Positions 14,605 through 23,841 of a stretch of 36,116 bases of DNA are shown here, piece by piece (the stretch's first letter is position 1; the number at the start of each line of letters is the position of its first letter). The stretch is from Betaproteobacteria bacterium. GTDB taxonomy: Bacteria > Pseudomonadota > Gammaproteobacteria > Burkholderiales > SG8-39. The stretch spans positions 1 to 36,116 of the forward strand of contig JAJDNJ010000144.1 in assembly GCA_022340705.1 (NCBI GenBank). The letters run 5' to 3'. The position numbers were made by a program, and so were the translations under genes. The notes under the pieces are model-generated. The model was not told the origin of the DNA. It was given only the letters and a program-made list of their open reading frames with translations, and made no database searches.

Positions 14605-15626
14605 TTGGCCATGCCTCCGGTCAGGCGGATCCTCGGATCGAGCGCAGCGAGCAGCAAGTCGGAGATGAAGGTGCCGATCACCGCGAGCAGCGAGAGGAAC
14701 ATCAGGAACGAGCCGGCGAGGTACTGGTCCTGGCTCTGCAGCGCATCGAGCAGCATCGGGCCCGAGGTCTGCAGCGAGAGCACCACCGCGACGATCGCCG
14801 ATCCGGAGATAACGCTCGGCAGCAGGCTGCCGATGTCGGCGATGAACGGGTTGAGCGCCATGCGCAGCGGGTACTTCAGCAGCAGCCGGGTCGGCGGCAT
14901 GCCCTTGGCACGCGCGGTGACCACGTACTGCTTTTGCAGCTCGTCGAGCAGGTTCGCGCGCAGGCGGCGGATCATGCCCGCGGTGCCAGAGGTGCCGATC
15001 ACGATCACCGGGATCCACAGATGGTCCAGCACCGAGCGCGCCTTGTCCCAGCTCCAAGGCTGGCCGAGAAACTGCGGGTCCATGATGCCGCCGATCGACA
15101 GGCCGAACTCGACGTTGGCGAAGTACATCAGCACCAGCGCGAGCAGGAAATTAGGCGTCGCCAGACCGATGTAGCCGAGCAGCGTGAGCCCATGATCGCC
15201 CCAGCTGTACTGATTGGTGGCGGCATACACGCCGATCGGAAACGCCACCGCCCAGGTGAACAGGATGGTCGAAAAATTGAGGATGAACGTCAGCATCAGC
15301 CGGTCGCCGACGACCTCGGAGACCGGCAGGTCGTGCTCGAACGACCAGCCCCAGTCGCCCTGCAGCAGGCCGGAAAATCCCTTTTGACCCGGCCAGATGC
15401 CGAGCCAGGCGGCGTACTGCTCCATGAACGGCCTGTCCAGCCCGTACTCGCGGCGCATGAATTCGACCCGCTCGAGCGCCGCGGTGTCGCCGCTGCTCTT
15501 CAGCTCCTGAATCTGGTTGGACAGGTAATCGCCCGGCGGCAGGTTGATGATGACGAACGTGACGAAGCTGATGACCAGCAGCGTCGGAATCATGATCAGG
15601 ATGCGGTGGAGCGTGTAGTTCAGCAT
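14601..15626 (-). CDS. Peptide ABC importer permease, OppB/YejB-like
   Basis: 341 aa inner-membrane permease. ATG 15626 begins directly before the first helix (NYTLHRILIMIPTLLVISF); a GTG at 15662 preceded too closely by GAGGAGGG is an alternative giving 12 more residues. After the first helix there is a periplasmic region (PPGDYLSNQI, YGLDRPFMEQY) typical of OppB and YejB, then five more helices. The EAA loop YVVTARAKGMPPTRLLLKYPLR for ATPase docking is intact. It lies 149 bases downstream of the binding-protein gene and overlaps the second permease gene by four bases. Confidence 0.92.
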   Translation of the reverse strand: MLNYTLHRILIMIPTLLVISFVTFVIINLPPGDYLSNQIQELKSSGDTAALERVEFMRREYGLDRPFMEQYAAWLGIWPGQKGFSGLLQGDWGWSFEHDLPVSEVVGDRLMLTFILNFSTILFTWAVAFPIGVYAATNQYSWGDHGLTLLGYIGLATPNFLLALVLMYFANVEFGLSIGGIMDPQFLGQPWSWDKARSVLDHLWIPVIVIGTSGTAGMIRRLRANLLDELQKQYVVTARAKGMPPTRLLLKYPLRMALNPFIADIGSLLPSVISGSAIVAVVLSLQTSGPMLLDALQSQDQYLAGSFLMFLSLLAVIGTFISDLLLAALDPRIRLTGGMAK

Positions 15627-15775
15627 GCGCGCTGCCGGTCGATGCCCTGAAACGAGCCGCACCCCTCCTCGGTGCCTGGAGACCCGCCGATTTTATGCGC
15701 TCCGCCGCGCGGACGGGCGCCGCGCGAACCCTGTCCGCGGCCAGCGCTTCGCCGTCCGCGGCCCGCGGGCACCGC

Positions 15776-17689
15776 TCAGCGCATCCAGAAGGTATCGGGG
15801 TGGTAGATACCGAAGAACGCCCCGGGGTCCCAGTTGTAGATGCCTTTTTCCGGGACGTTCTGGACCTCGTTGCGCACCACGACCGGTTGCGGCACGCCGC
15901 TCACCACGCCGATCGAGAACTGCTGGTCGGCCTGGATCGCGAGCATACGGTGCCAGATCGCGGCGCGCGCCTCGGTCGTCGTTGCCGCGTTCCATTCGGC
16001 TAGCGCCTTCATCAGCGCGACCGCCTCCGGGATGTCGGGCGCCTCGCCCGCCTTGCCGCTGGTCTCGAAATACTGGCCGAACTTGGGCCATTCCAGCTGC
16101 TGCTGGCTGGTCGGTGCAAGCTCTTCCGGGGTCATGTCGGCCGTCGCGATGCCGTTCTCCAGTCCCTCCCACACCGACATCATGGCCTCGCCCGAGAAGA
16201 TGCGGTTGCGGAACACCTCGCGCTGCGACGGCTTGCTGAACAGCTTGATCCCGACCTCGCGCCACATTTCGCGAATCAGCTCGAGGGCATCGGTCTGCTC
16301 GGTGCTCTCGCCCGCGGTCTCGACGATGATTTCCATCGATCGGCCGTCAGGCAGCTTGCGGATGCCGTCGCTGCCGCGCTTGAGCCCCATTTCGTCGAGC
16401 AGCTTGTTGGCTGCGCTGCGGTCGAAGTTCGCCCACTGCGTCTGGTAGCGCTCCTTGAACAGCGGGCTGTCGGGCAGCACCGTGTTGTTGCCTTCGATCG
16501 CGAGGCCGAAGTAGAGCACGTTGTTGACGATCGAGCGGTCGATTGCCATCGAGATCGCGCGCCGGAAGCGCACGTCGCGGAAGACCTTGCGCCAGACCGG
16601 ATCGTTCGCGTTCAAGTTCGGGAACAGCGCGAAATGCGATCCCTTCGCGGTGCGCCAGAGCAGGGTGCGGTAGTCGTTCTGCTTCTCGCTCTTCTTGAGG
16701 AAGGTGTAGTTGTTGAACTGAATGTCGCGCGCCTGCAGGTCGGCTTCTCCGGCGCCGGCCTTGGCCGGGATCAGCTTGCCGTCGGCGACCAGCATCTCGA
16801 CGCGGTCGATGTAGGGCAGCTGGCGCCCCTGCGAGTCGATGCGGTGAAAGTAGGGATTGCGCACCGCAACGAAGCGATCCGCCGGTGGCTTGGTGGTGTT
16901 CATCCAGGGCTGCAGCGTCGGCAGGTCGGGATTGTCGAAGCGGTACATGTTGTCCTGCTTGTTGTGCACCCGCGCCCAGCTGCGCTTGGCGCTCCCGTCC
17001 GCCTCGGCCTTCGCGATTTTCGGGTTGTACTTCTTGTGGAACTTCTTCAGGTAGTGCGCCGGCCGGTAGATGAACAGCGGCGAGGTTCCCGCGATGCGCG
17101 GCAGGAAGTCGCGATTCGGCTTGGCCCAGGTATAGCGGATGGTGGTCTTGTCGATGATCTCCACCTTGGGCGGCTGCCCGTCGACCAGCAGCTCGCGCGG
17201 CGGCCCGGTCGGGCTGAGCTCGGGGTTGTTCGCGACGTCCTCCCAGTAGTAGCGGAAGTCTTCCGTGGTGAACGGCTGGCCGTCGGACCACTTGTGCCCC
17301 TGGCGCAGCTTGATGGTGAAGATGCGCCCCTCCTTCACGTCGATGCTCTGCGCGATGTCGGGAACGATGTTGAGTCGCGTGTCGTAGCCGGCGAGGCGGG
17401 CGTAGCCGTAGACCACGAGCAGGCGCACGTCGCGCGAGCGACCGATCAGGGTGCGCAGCGCACCGCCCGGCTTGCCGGTGCTCTGCAGCACGAGCGGGGG
17501 GCTCGGCACCCGCTGATCGACCGGCGGCAGCTTCTTGGCCCCGACGTCGCCGCTGAGGGACGGCGTCTCGACCAGGCTCGCGGCCGCGGCGGGCAGGGCG
17601 AGCGCCGCGGCGAGCAGCCACGCGGCGAGGCGGCCGCCCGATGCGGCAAGGCCCGAAAAGGGTTCGGCAGTGAGAATCTTGGCATTCAT
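15776..17689 (-). CDS. Extracytoplasmic peptide-binding protein (SBP family 5), YejA-like
   Basis: 637 aa, close in length to YejA. ATG 17689 overlaps the ATPase stop (ATGA). The N-terminus is a signal peptide with a long polar lead, hydrophobic core AAWLLAAALALP and cleavage near AAAAS. Residues such as FTIKLRQGHKWSDGQPFTTEDF are the classic family 5 signature; later parts include AISMAIDRSIV and a C-terminal PQPVVVRNEV region. It delivers peptides to the two permeases encoded downstream. The SBP gene lies second, after the ATPase gene, rather than first as in yejABEF. The 149 bases after its stop have no gene; a minus-strand CATAAAAT near 15695 might be a weak internal promoter. Confidence 0.92.
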   Translation of the reverse strand: MNAKILTAEPFSGLAASGGRLAAWLLAAALALPAAAASLVETPSLSGDVGAKKLPPVDQRVPSPPLVLQSTGKPGGALRTLIGRSRDVRLLVVYGYARLAGYDTRLNIVPDIAQSIDVKEGRIFTIKLRQGHKWSDGQPFTTEDFRYYWEDVANNPELSPTGPPRELLVDGQPPKVEIIDKTTIRYTWAKPNRDFLPRIAGTSPLFIYRPAHYLKKFHKKYNPKIAKAEADGSAKRSWARVHNKQDNMYRFDNPDLPTLQPWMNTTKPPADRFVAVRNPYFHRIDSQGRQLPYIDRVEMLVADGKLIPAKAGAGEADLQARDIQFNNYTFLKKSEKQNDYRTLLWRTAKGSHFALFPNLNANDPVWRKVFRDVRFRRAISMAIDRSIVNNVLYFGLAIEGNNTVLPDSPLFKERYQTQWANFDRSAANKLLDEMGLKRGSDGIRKLPDGRSMEIIVETAGESTEQTDALELIREMWREVGIKLFSKPSQREVFRNRIFSGEAMMSVWEGLENGIATADMTPEELAPTSQQQLEWPKFGQYFETSGKAGEAPDIPEAVALMKALAEWNAATTTEARAAIWHRMLAIQADQQFSIGVVSGVPQPVVVRNEVQNVPEKGIYNWDPGAFFGIYHPDTFWMR

Positions 17690-19581
17690 GCAGTGAGCTC
17701 CGAGCGGTCTGCGGCGACGTGGGCACGCACCATGTGTCCGTTGCCGATGTCGATCATACTGGTCCGCGCGCTGGCGTCCAGGCGAAACGGGTTGGGCCAG
17801 GCGGCCGGGTCGGAGGCCTTGCTTTCCATGAGGGCTCCGAAGTTGAGCAGCCGATCGAGATCGGGATCCGGCACGGCTGCGAGCAGGGCCTTGGTGTAGG
17901 GATGCACCGGCCGGCGGAACAGCTCGCGGCACTCCGCGGTTTCGACCAGGCGGCCTTTGCACATCACCGCGATGCGATCGGCAAGGTAATGCACCACCGC
18001 GAGATTGTGCGAGATGAAGATGTACGTCAGGTTAAGCGTTTCGCGCAGGTCGCGCAGCAGGTTCAGCACCTGTGCCTGGACCGAGACGTCGAGCGCCGAG
18101 ACCGGCTCGTCGAGCAGCAGCAGGTCGGGACTGAGCGCGAGTGCACGCGCAATGCCGAGGCGCTGGCGCTGCCCCCCCGAGAAACTGTGCGGGTAGCGTC
18201 TGAGAAACCGCACGTCGAGCCCGACCAGCAGCATCAGCTCCTTGACGCGCTCGAAGTGCTCGTCGGAATCGCCGATCTTGTGGATCACGAGCGGCTCGGC
18301 GACGATGTCGAGCGCCGTCATGCGCGGATTGAGCGAGCCGAACGGGTCCTGGAAGACGAACTGGACCTTGCGCCGGTAGTCGAACAGCGCATCGCCCTTC
18401 AGCGCGAGCACGTCGCGCAGCGTGCCATGGTCGTTGAACACGATCTCGCCCCGATCCGGCGAAATGGAGCGCAGGATCATCTTCGCGGAGGTCGTCTTGC
18501 CGCAGCCCGACTCGCCCACCAGTCCCAGGCATTCGCCCGCATTGACCTGAAAGCTGACATCATCCACCGCGAGCACATCGCCGCCGAGCTTGGTGCCCAG
18601 GATCGAGGTCTTGCGGGTGTAGAAGCGCTTGCTCAGGTGGCGCACCGAGAGCAGGGGCGGCCCGCTGCCGGCGCGCATCGCGGGGCGTTGGGAGGGGGCA
18701 AGCAGACGGTGTTCGGAGTTGATCTGGACCTCGCGAATCGGAGTGAGTCGCTCGCCCTCGGCCATGTTGAAGCGCGGCACCGCGCGCATCAGCGCCTTCA
18801 GGTAGGGGTGGCGCGGTTCGCGGAAGATGTCTTCGATCGTGCCCGACTCGACCACGCGACCCTGGTACATGACGACCACTTCCTCGGCCATGTTGGCGAC
18901 CACGCCGAGGTCGTGCGTGATCATCAGCACGGCCATGCCGAGTTCGCGCTGCAGCTCGCGGATCAGATAGAGGATCTGGGCCTGGATCGTGACGTCCAGG
19001 GCCGTGGTTGGTTCGTCGGCGATGAGCAGCGCCGGCCGGCAGACCAGCGCCATCGCGATCATCGCACGCTGGCGCAGGCCGCCCGACAGCTCGAATGGAT
19101 ACACATGCTCGGCGGCGACCGGATCCGGGAAGCCGACGTGGCGCAGCATCTCGATCACCGCGTCGCGCCGCTCGCGCTTGCCCAGCTGCGGTCGGTGCAG
19201 GGCGAGCGCTTCGGCGATCTGATTGCCGATCGTGTGCAGCGGCGACAGCGCGGTCATCGGCTCCTGGAAGATGATCGAGATCCGCCCGCCGCGGATCGCC
19301 CGCATGGCGGCGCTCTGGCGCCCGAGGCCCGCGATGTTGACGACGGTGCCGGGCTGATTCGGATCCGAGAACAGAATCTCGCCGCCTTCGATACGCGCGA
19401 TGCGCGGCAGAATGCCCATGATCGCCTGCGCGACGATCGATTTGCCCGAGCCCGACTCGCCCACCAGAGCGATCGTGCGGCCCTCGGGGATGCGGAACGT
19501 AACGCCGTCAGCGGCCTTCACCGTGCCGGCATCGACGTCGAGGTAGACCTTGAGCTCGTTGATGCGCAGAAGATCCGCCAT
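17686..19581 (-). CDS. Dual ATPase of peptide ABC importer, OppDF/YejF-like fusion
   Basis: 631 aa with two complete nucleotide-binding domains, as in YejF. First half: Walker A GESGSGKS (41-48), signature LSGGLRQR, Walker B LLIADEPTTALD. Second half: Walker A GESGCGKT (about 360), signature FSGGQRQR, Walker B LLLLDEPVSALD. After each half a HPYLKAL/HPYTKALL stretch begins the oligopeptide C-terminal extension. All catalytic residues are present, in clear contrast with the degenerate ABC-like protein at 9695-12412. It energises uptake through the two permeases encoded further downstream. The gene begins 38 bases after the small membrane-protein gene of the glycan cluster, so it may be read from the same transcript. 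Confidence 0.95.
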   Translation of the reverse strand: MADLLRINELKVYLDVDAGTVKAADGVTFRIPEGRTIALVGESGSGKSIVAQAIMGILPRIARIEGGEILFSDPNQPGTVVNIAGLGRQSAAMRAIRGGRISIIFQEPMTALSPLHTIGNQIAEALALHRPQLGKRERRDAVIEMLRHVGFPDPVAAEHVYPFELSGGLRQRAMIAMALVCRPALLIADEPTTALDVTIQAQILYLIRELQRELGMAVLMITHDLGVVANMAEEVVVMYQGRVVESGTIEDIFREPRHPYLKALMRAVPRFNMAEGERLTPIREVQINSEHRLLAPSQRPAMRAGSGPPLLSVRHLSKRFYTRKTSILGTKLGGDVLAVDDVSFQVNAGECLGLVGESGCGKTTSAKMILRSISPDRGEIVFNDHGTLRDVLALKGDALFDYRRKVQFVFQDPFGSLNPRMTALDIVAEPLVIHKIGDSDEHFERVKELMLLVGLDVRFLRRYPHSFSGGQRQRLGIARALALSPDLLLLDEPVSALDVSVQAQVLNLLRDLRETLNLTYIFISHNLAVVHYLADRIAVMCKGRLVETAECRELFRRPVHPYTKALLAAVPDPDLDRLLNFGALMESKASDPAAWPNPFRLDASARTSMIDIGNGHMVRAHVAADRSELTA

Positions 19582-19619
19582 CGTCGACCCGTCGATCTCC
19601 CGGTTCCCGCGCGATACCG

Positions 19620-20111
19620 TCAGCCGGACAGGCCGAGCGCACGCAGGTTCGCCTGGCTGCGCTCATCCAGCTCGATTCCGCGTCCGCGCAGCGCGCGAAG
19701 CGTCTCGCCCACGAGCTCGACGAAACCGTCAAGCGTGGACTCGACGCGGACCGAGCGCCGCGGACCTTTCACGATGAACTCCATCCATCCTCCTGAACGG
19801 TCGGGCCGAGTGGAGTAGTAATTCAGCCGCACCGCGCGTACGTCATCCCAGCGGATCACGACGCCCAGCGGTCCGCGTGCGCCAATCCCCGATGCATCGA
19901 CCTCGATCCGGGTGCGTTGGCGGACAACCGTGCGCGCGAAGTATACGAGGAAAAGCACGCCCATCGTGCCGAGCAGCCAGCGAAACAGCGGCGCCGGTTG
20001 CGCGAAAAGGAGCGGCCCGAAACCGATCGCCATGCCGATGCAGGCGAGCGCGTACGCACTGTGCAGCGCCTGACGCGGATAGCGAAAGCGCTTCGCGCCG
20101 GGCGCAATCAT
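19620..20111 (-). CDS. Small membrane protein with PH-like cytoplasmic part
   Basis: 163 aa; ATG 20111 overlaps the deacetylase-like gene stop (ATGA). Two hydrophobic helices (about 18-37 and 44-60) with a short PAPLFR loop anchor it in the membrane. The following 100 residues are beta-rich (RTRIEVDASGIGARGPLGVVIRWDDVRAVRLNYY) and resemble bacterial PH-like domains such as those of the DUF304/YdbS type, but I cannot assign a family with certainty. It lies between glycan genes and a peptide importer. Function unknown. The start is well fixed by the overlap. Confidence 0.72.
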   Translation of the reverse strand: MIAPGAKRFRYPRQALHSAYALACIGMAIGFGPLLFAQPAPLFRWLLGTMGVLFLVYFARTVVRQRTRIEVDASGIGARGPLGVVIRWDDVRAVRLNYYSTRPDRSGGWMEFIVKGPRRSVRVESTLDGFVELVGETLRALRGRGIELDERSQANLRALGLSG

Positions 20112-20878
20112 GTCTGCTGCGCCGCGAACAGGGGCTGCGCGCTGAGCCAGCGCACCGCGGGGTCACGGCGCATCGATGCGAGCAGGCGCGCGAGAAAATC
20201 CCAGGTCGCGGCATCGTGCTGCAGATGATGCGTCAGCCAGCCGGTGGGCTCGTCCGGGTCGGCCTCGCCCCGGCGCCGGGCGGCCAGGTGGCGCACGGCC
20301 TGCGCGAGCGCGCTCCGGACGCCGACGAAACCGCGATCCTCGCGCCAGGCGATGAGGTCGACATGGGTGTTGACCTGCACCAGTCCCGCGGCGGGGTACG
20401 CGCAGGCGCGGGCGCCGAACGCGCTCAGCCCGCGCAGGCCGGCCGCCGGCAGGCGCGCCGCGAGCGCCGCCGGCAGGCGATTCCAGGGCGGGGCGAAGGC
20501 CGCGCTCCAGCGCGCGCCCGCAAGGCGCGCGAGGCGGGCGCCGCCTTCGGCGATGCGTGCGAGCGCCGCATCCGCCGGCTCGTCGAAGGGAAACTCGCTG
20601 CGCTTCGCACCCGCGCTGCTGCGGTCGCGGTGGTCGACGCCGTGCTGCAGCACGCAGACGCTTTCCGGCAACGCATCGAACAGGCTGGCCTGCGCCGCGG
20701 CCGGAACCACCGCCAGGGCGAGCGGCATCTCGAATTCGCGCGCGAGGCCGAGCAGGCGCTCGAGCGCGGGCGTGCGCTGCACTGCGTCATCGTCGCGCCA
20801 CCAGAATGTCGCGCTGCGGCCGGCCTCGCGCCAGCGCGCGAGCTCGTCATCGAGCACCGCCCAGTCCTCACTCACCAT
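20108..20878 (-). CDS. Polysaccharide deacetylase-like protein
   Basis: 256 aa with start ATG 20878, seven bases into the end of the glycosyltransferase gene; ATG 20896 is an alternative adding six residues. The NodB-type deacetylase fold is suggested by WRDDD (27-31), the metal-binding HGVDH pattern (79-83, HxxxH), APPWNR and a late THHLQHD. In this fold a metal-bound aspartate and two histidines hydrolyse N-acetyl groups. There is no signal peptide, so it would act in the cytoplasm, perhaps on a nucleotide-linked or lipid-linked sugar. It is part of the glycosyltransferase operon. The motifs are recognisable but divergent, so the activity is likely rather than certain. Confidence 0.8.
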   Translation of the reverse strand: MVSEDWAVLDDELARWREAGRSATFWWRDDDAVQRTPALERLLGLAREFEMPLALAVVPAAAQASLFDALPESVCVLQHGVDHRDRSSAGAKRSEFPFDEPADAALARIAEGGARLARLAGARWSAAFAPPWNRLPAALAARLPAAGLRGLSAFGARACAYPAAGLVQVNTHVDLIAWREDRGFVGVRSALAQAVRHLAARRRGEADPDEPTGWLTHHLQHDAATWDFLARLLASMRRDPAVRWLSAQPLFAAQQT

Positions 20879-22059
20879 TGCAGTGTCGCGGTCCATTGGG
20901 CGAGCAGCTCGGCGCTGCGCGCCGCGCCATTGGTGTCGATCATGACGGGCGCAGGGCGCGGTCGATCGACGGCGCGGTCGATCGCACTGGCCAAGGTCTG
21001 CGGGCTCAGCGCGGCTTCCTCGACGATGTCGATCGCGCCGCGCTCCGCGAGCAGGCGCGCGCGCAGCGTCTGCTCGGTTTCCTTGCGCCCGACGTACGGA
21101 ACCATCACCGCACGCGCGCTGGCCTGCAGGGTTTCGAGCAGCGTGTTGTAGCCCGCCTGGCTGACCGAGAGCAGGCAGTGCCGCAGCCGCTGGCGAAAAT
21201 CCGGCCGGTTCGGCTCGACGATCACGCGTGCGTCGCCAGCGGCGAGCGAGCGCAGCGCCTCGATGCGCCCGGGTTGCGGCTCGACGCCCGCGCGCACGCG
21301 CCAGACACGATCGGCGAGCGAGGTGTGCGGTCGCGCGCGCAGCGCGGTCTCGAGCAGCGTCGCGCCGAACGCGCCGCCGCCCGCGGAAACGAGAACCTCT
21401 CCCGCGCCGAGCTGTCCGCCATGCGCCGACTCGGTCGCGGGTGGCTGGCGGTCGACGACATAGCCGGTGTAGGCGATGCGCGCGGCGATACGTGCCGTGT
21501 GCGGGAAGGTGCGTTCGAAGGGAATGAACGCCGGGTCGCCGTGCACCAGCGCCCAGTCGAAGTAACGCTCGAACGCCTCAAGCATTTTCTGCAGCCGCGC
21601 CGCGTTGTCTTCGTTGTCCTGCAGCACGTCGCGCGCCGAGGACACGATGACCGGGCGCTGCGCAGCAGCTTGCGCCGCTTCGAGCAGAGGCAGGAGTTCG
21701 AAGCGCATCAGGCGCCGGCCGAACGGGTAGAGCTCGATCACCAGGGCGTGCGGGTGGAATCCGCGCCACAGCTCGAGCAGCCGATCGCGCCGGCGCGCCT
21801 TCCAGGCGTCGTCGACCGGACGGCCCTCGGCGTCGAGCAGGACCTTGAAGCTCGGGTCCGCGGCCACCGTGGGCGGCAGCTGAACGAAGCGAACCCCGCG
21901 CAGGTCGAGGTCGGGTACTGGCGCGCCGCCGCTCACCAGCATCGCCTCGAGGCCGGCGTCGGCGCAGGCGCGCGCCACGATCGCGCTGCGCTGCAGATGG
22001 CCGATGCCCAGCAGGTGCTGGACGTAGATCATGACGCGACGGCGCGCGGGCGCGCTCAT
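20872..22059 (-). CDS. MurG-like (GT-B) glycosyltransferase
   Basis: 395 aa. ATG 22059 overlaps the phosphatase stop (ATGA). The N-terminus MIYVQHLLGIGHLQRSAIVA has the GxGHxxR loop of GT28/MurG-like enzymes that bind a nucleotide sugar. The C-terminal half has SAGGGAFGATLL and SQAGYNTLLETLQASARAVMVPY, the donor-binding GGxN/GYNT region. A related protein is encoded at 25136-26377 in the same cluster, so two GT-B enzymes of this type lie in one operon. It is soluble or peripheral; donor and acceptor are unknown. Confidence 0.88.
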   Translation of the reverse strand: MSAPARRRVMIYVQHLLGIGHLQRSAIVARACADAGLEAMLVSGGAPVPDLDLRGVRFVQLPPTVAADPSFKVLLDAEGRPVDDAWKARRRDRLLELWRGFHPHALVIELYPFGRRLMRFELLPLLEAAQAAAQRPVIVSSARDVLQDNEDNAARLQKMLEAFERYFDWALVHGDPAFIPFERTFPHTARIAARIAYTGYVVDRQPPATESAHGGQLGAGEVLVSAGGGAFGATLLETALRARPHTSLADRVWRVRAGVEPQPGRIEALRSLAAGDARVIVEPNRPDFRQRLRHCLLSVSQAGYNTLLETLQASARAVMVPYVGRKETEQTLRARLLAERGAIDIVEEAALSPQTLASAIDRAVDRPRPAPVMIDTNGAARSAELLAQWTATLQW

Positions 22060-22667
22060 CGGCCGCCTGCGCTTTCCGGCACGGCATCCAGCGCGACGTT
22101 GAGCGCGTGCACGCTCGGCTGACCCTGCGCGTCGAGCCGGAACAGCTGCAGCGCGTCCCAGTCGAGCTTCGCCGGCGGCCGGCCAAGCATGTCCCAGCCG
22201 GTTGCCTCGGCGAGTAGCACCCGGATGACGCCGCGGTGGGTAAACGCGAGCGTCGGCTGCGCGCGTGCCGCGATCTCGGCGAGCCAGGGGCGCAGGCGCG
22301 CGAGCACCTGGCGCGGGCTCTCGCCGCCCTCGGGCGTGAAGTCCATACCGCGCGCCTCGTTGGCCTGCATCGCGGCGCCGAGCGCGGCGCGCAGGTCCGC
22401 GATGCGCTGGCCTTCCCAGGCGCCCCAGTGCATCTCGACGATGCGCGGCTCGCGCGCCGCCTGCGGATGGCCGAGCAGCGTCGCGGTCTCCACGCAGCGC
22501 GCCAGCGTACTGGTCACCGCGTGCATGCCGTCGCACAGCGCGGGGAGGGCACGGGCACGCAGCGCGGCGCGCCCGGCCGGCGACAGCGGCACGTCGGTGC
22601 GACCCTGAATGCGCTTGTCGCGGCTCCACTCGGTTTGCGCGTGGCGCAGCGTCGCCAGCAGGATCAT
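22056..22667 (-). CDS. Histidine phosphatase (phosphoglycerate mutase-like)
   Basis: 203 aa; ATG 22667 overlaps the glycosyltransferase stop (ATGA). The N-terminal catalytic motif is LRHAQTEW with phospho-acceptor H9, A replacing the usual G of RHG. An arginine in TLARCVET, the acid region EMHWGAWEGQ and a late THRGVIR histidine complete the active site. The fold is that of the phosphoglycerate mutase / alpha-ribazole phosphatase branch. In a sugar operon it most likely dephosphorylates a phosphosugar rather than working in glycolysis. That role is inferred from context. Confidence 0.88.
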   Translation of the reverse strand: MILLATLRHAQTEWSRDKRIQGRTDVPLSPAGRAALRARALPALCDGMHAVTSTLARCVETATLLGHPQAAREPRIVEMHWGAWEGQRIADLRAALGAAMQANEARGMDFTPEGGESPRQVLARLRPWLAEIAARAQPTLAFTHRGVIRVLLAEATGWDMLGRPPAKLDWDALQLFRLDAQGQPSVHALNVALDAVPESAGGR

Positions 22668-23833
22668 GAAGCGCGCTTCGCGCGGGGCGCGGCGGCGACG
22701 AGCTGCGAGAGCGCGCGGTCGAGAGTTTCCGCCGCCACGGCGATGCTGCGCTCGCGCTGCACGAACGTCGCCGCCGCCTCGCCGAGCGCGCGCCGGCGCG
22801 GCGCATCGTCGAGCAGCATGCGCACCCGCTCGGCGAAGGCCTGCGGATCGTCGGGCGGCGCGAGCAGGCCGGTGCGCCCGTCGAGCACCACGTCGGGCAC
22901 GCCGCGCAGATCGCAGGACACGACAGGCAGCCCGGCGGCCTGGGCTTCGAGCATCGCCATGCCGTAGGCCTCGTTGACCGCGGGCCAGACGAACAGGTCG
23001 CCCGCCGCGCAGGTGGCGGCGAGCCTGGCGGCGTCGAGCGCGCCGAGAAAGGTCGCGCGCCCCGGCGCCGCGGCGTCGAGCGCGGCCTGCACCGCGCCAC
23101 GCGCGTCGCCGTCGCCGGCAACCAGCAGGTGCCAGGGCCGGTCGCGCAGGCAGGCGAGCGCGCGGGCGAGCGCATCGTAGGATGCCTCCTTGTCGCCCGG
23201 TCGCATCATCGCCGCGACCACCAGCCAGGGAATCGCCGGATCGATGCCGTGTGCGGCCGCGAGCGCCGCGCGATGCGTCGCGCGCGCCGCACGCGCATCG
23301 GCGAACGGGGCCGGATCGAGAAAAGGCGGCAGCGGCCGGATGCGCTCGGTCGAGCCGAGCAGGGCGCTGAGACAGGGAACGTCGTGGCGCGTCGGCGCGA
23401 ACAGCAACGCAGCCTGGCGGATCGCCGCGGCACTGCCCTCGTGGCCGATCGCCCAGGGTCCGCCGGCGCGCTTGGGCGCATGCGAGGCCTCGGCGATGAC
23501 GTAGGGAATGTCGAGCGCGCGGCTCGCCGCGGGTCCGAGCCAGTCGGGCGCCTTGTAATAGACGTGATAGGTGAACCAGAGCGCGGGGCGCGCCTCCAGC
23601 GAGCCGGCGCGCCATGCCGCAGCGAGCCGTTCGCCGAATGCAACACCCTGCGCACGCAGCGCCGCCTGACGCACGGGATCACCGTCGCGATCGTAGCTGC
23701 GGAAGGTCGAAACCAGCTCGACCCGATGTCCGGCGTGCGCCAGTGCCGCGAGCAGCAGACCCGCCACGCGCCGGTCGCCCGACGGGACGCCGTGGGTCGG
23801 CGCCTTGAGCGGCGCGTAGAAGGCGATGCGCAT
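22664..23833 (-). CDS. Glycosyltransferase family 4-like
   Basis: 389 aa, start ATG 23833 (MRIAFYAPLKAPTHGVPSGDRR), which gives a clean first strand and sugar-binding loop. The C-terminal Rossmann domain has VVAAMMRPGDKEASYDALARAL for donor binding, AGDGDARG, and the EX7E-type motif NEAYGMAMLEAQAAGLPVVS. These mark a retaining GT-B enzyme of the GT4 group. It is soluble with no membrane segment. The gene starts eight bases after the other GT4 stop and overlaps the phosphatase start. Sugar and acceptor unknown. Confidence 0.9.
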   Translation of the reverse strand: MRIAFYAPLKAPTHGVPSGDRRVAGLLLAALAHAGHRVELVSTFRSYDRDGDPVRQAALRAQGVAFGERLAAAWRAGSLEARPALWFTYHVYYKAPDWLGPAASRALDIPYVIAEASHAPKRAGGPWAIGHEGSAAAIRQAALLFAPTRHDVPCLSALLGSTERIRPLPPFLDPAPFADARAARATHRAALAAAHGIDPAIPWLVVAAMMRPGDKEASYDALARALACLRDRPWHLLVAGDGDARGAVQAALDAAAPGRATFLGALDAARLAATCAAGDLFVWPAVNEAYGMAMLEAQAAGLPVVSCDLRGVPDVVLDGRTGLLAPPDDPQAFAERVRMLLDDAPRRRALGEAAATFVQRERSIAVAAETLDRALSQLVAAAPRAKRAS

Positions 23834-23841
23834 GCCCGATT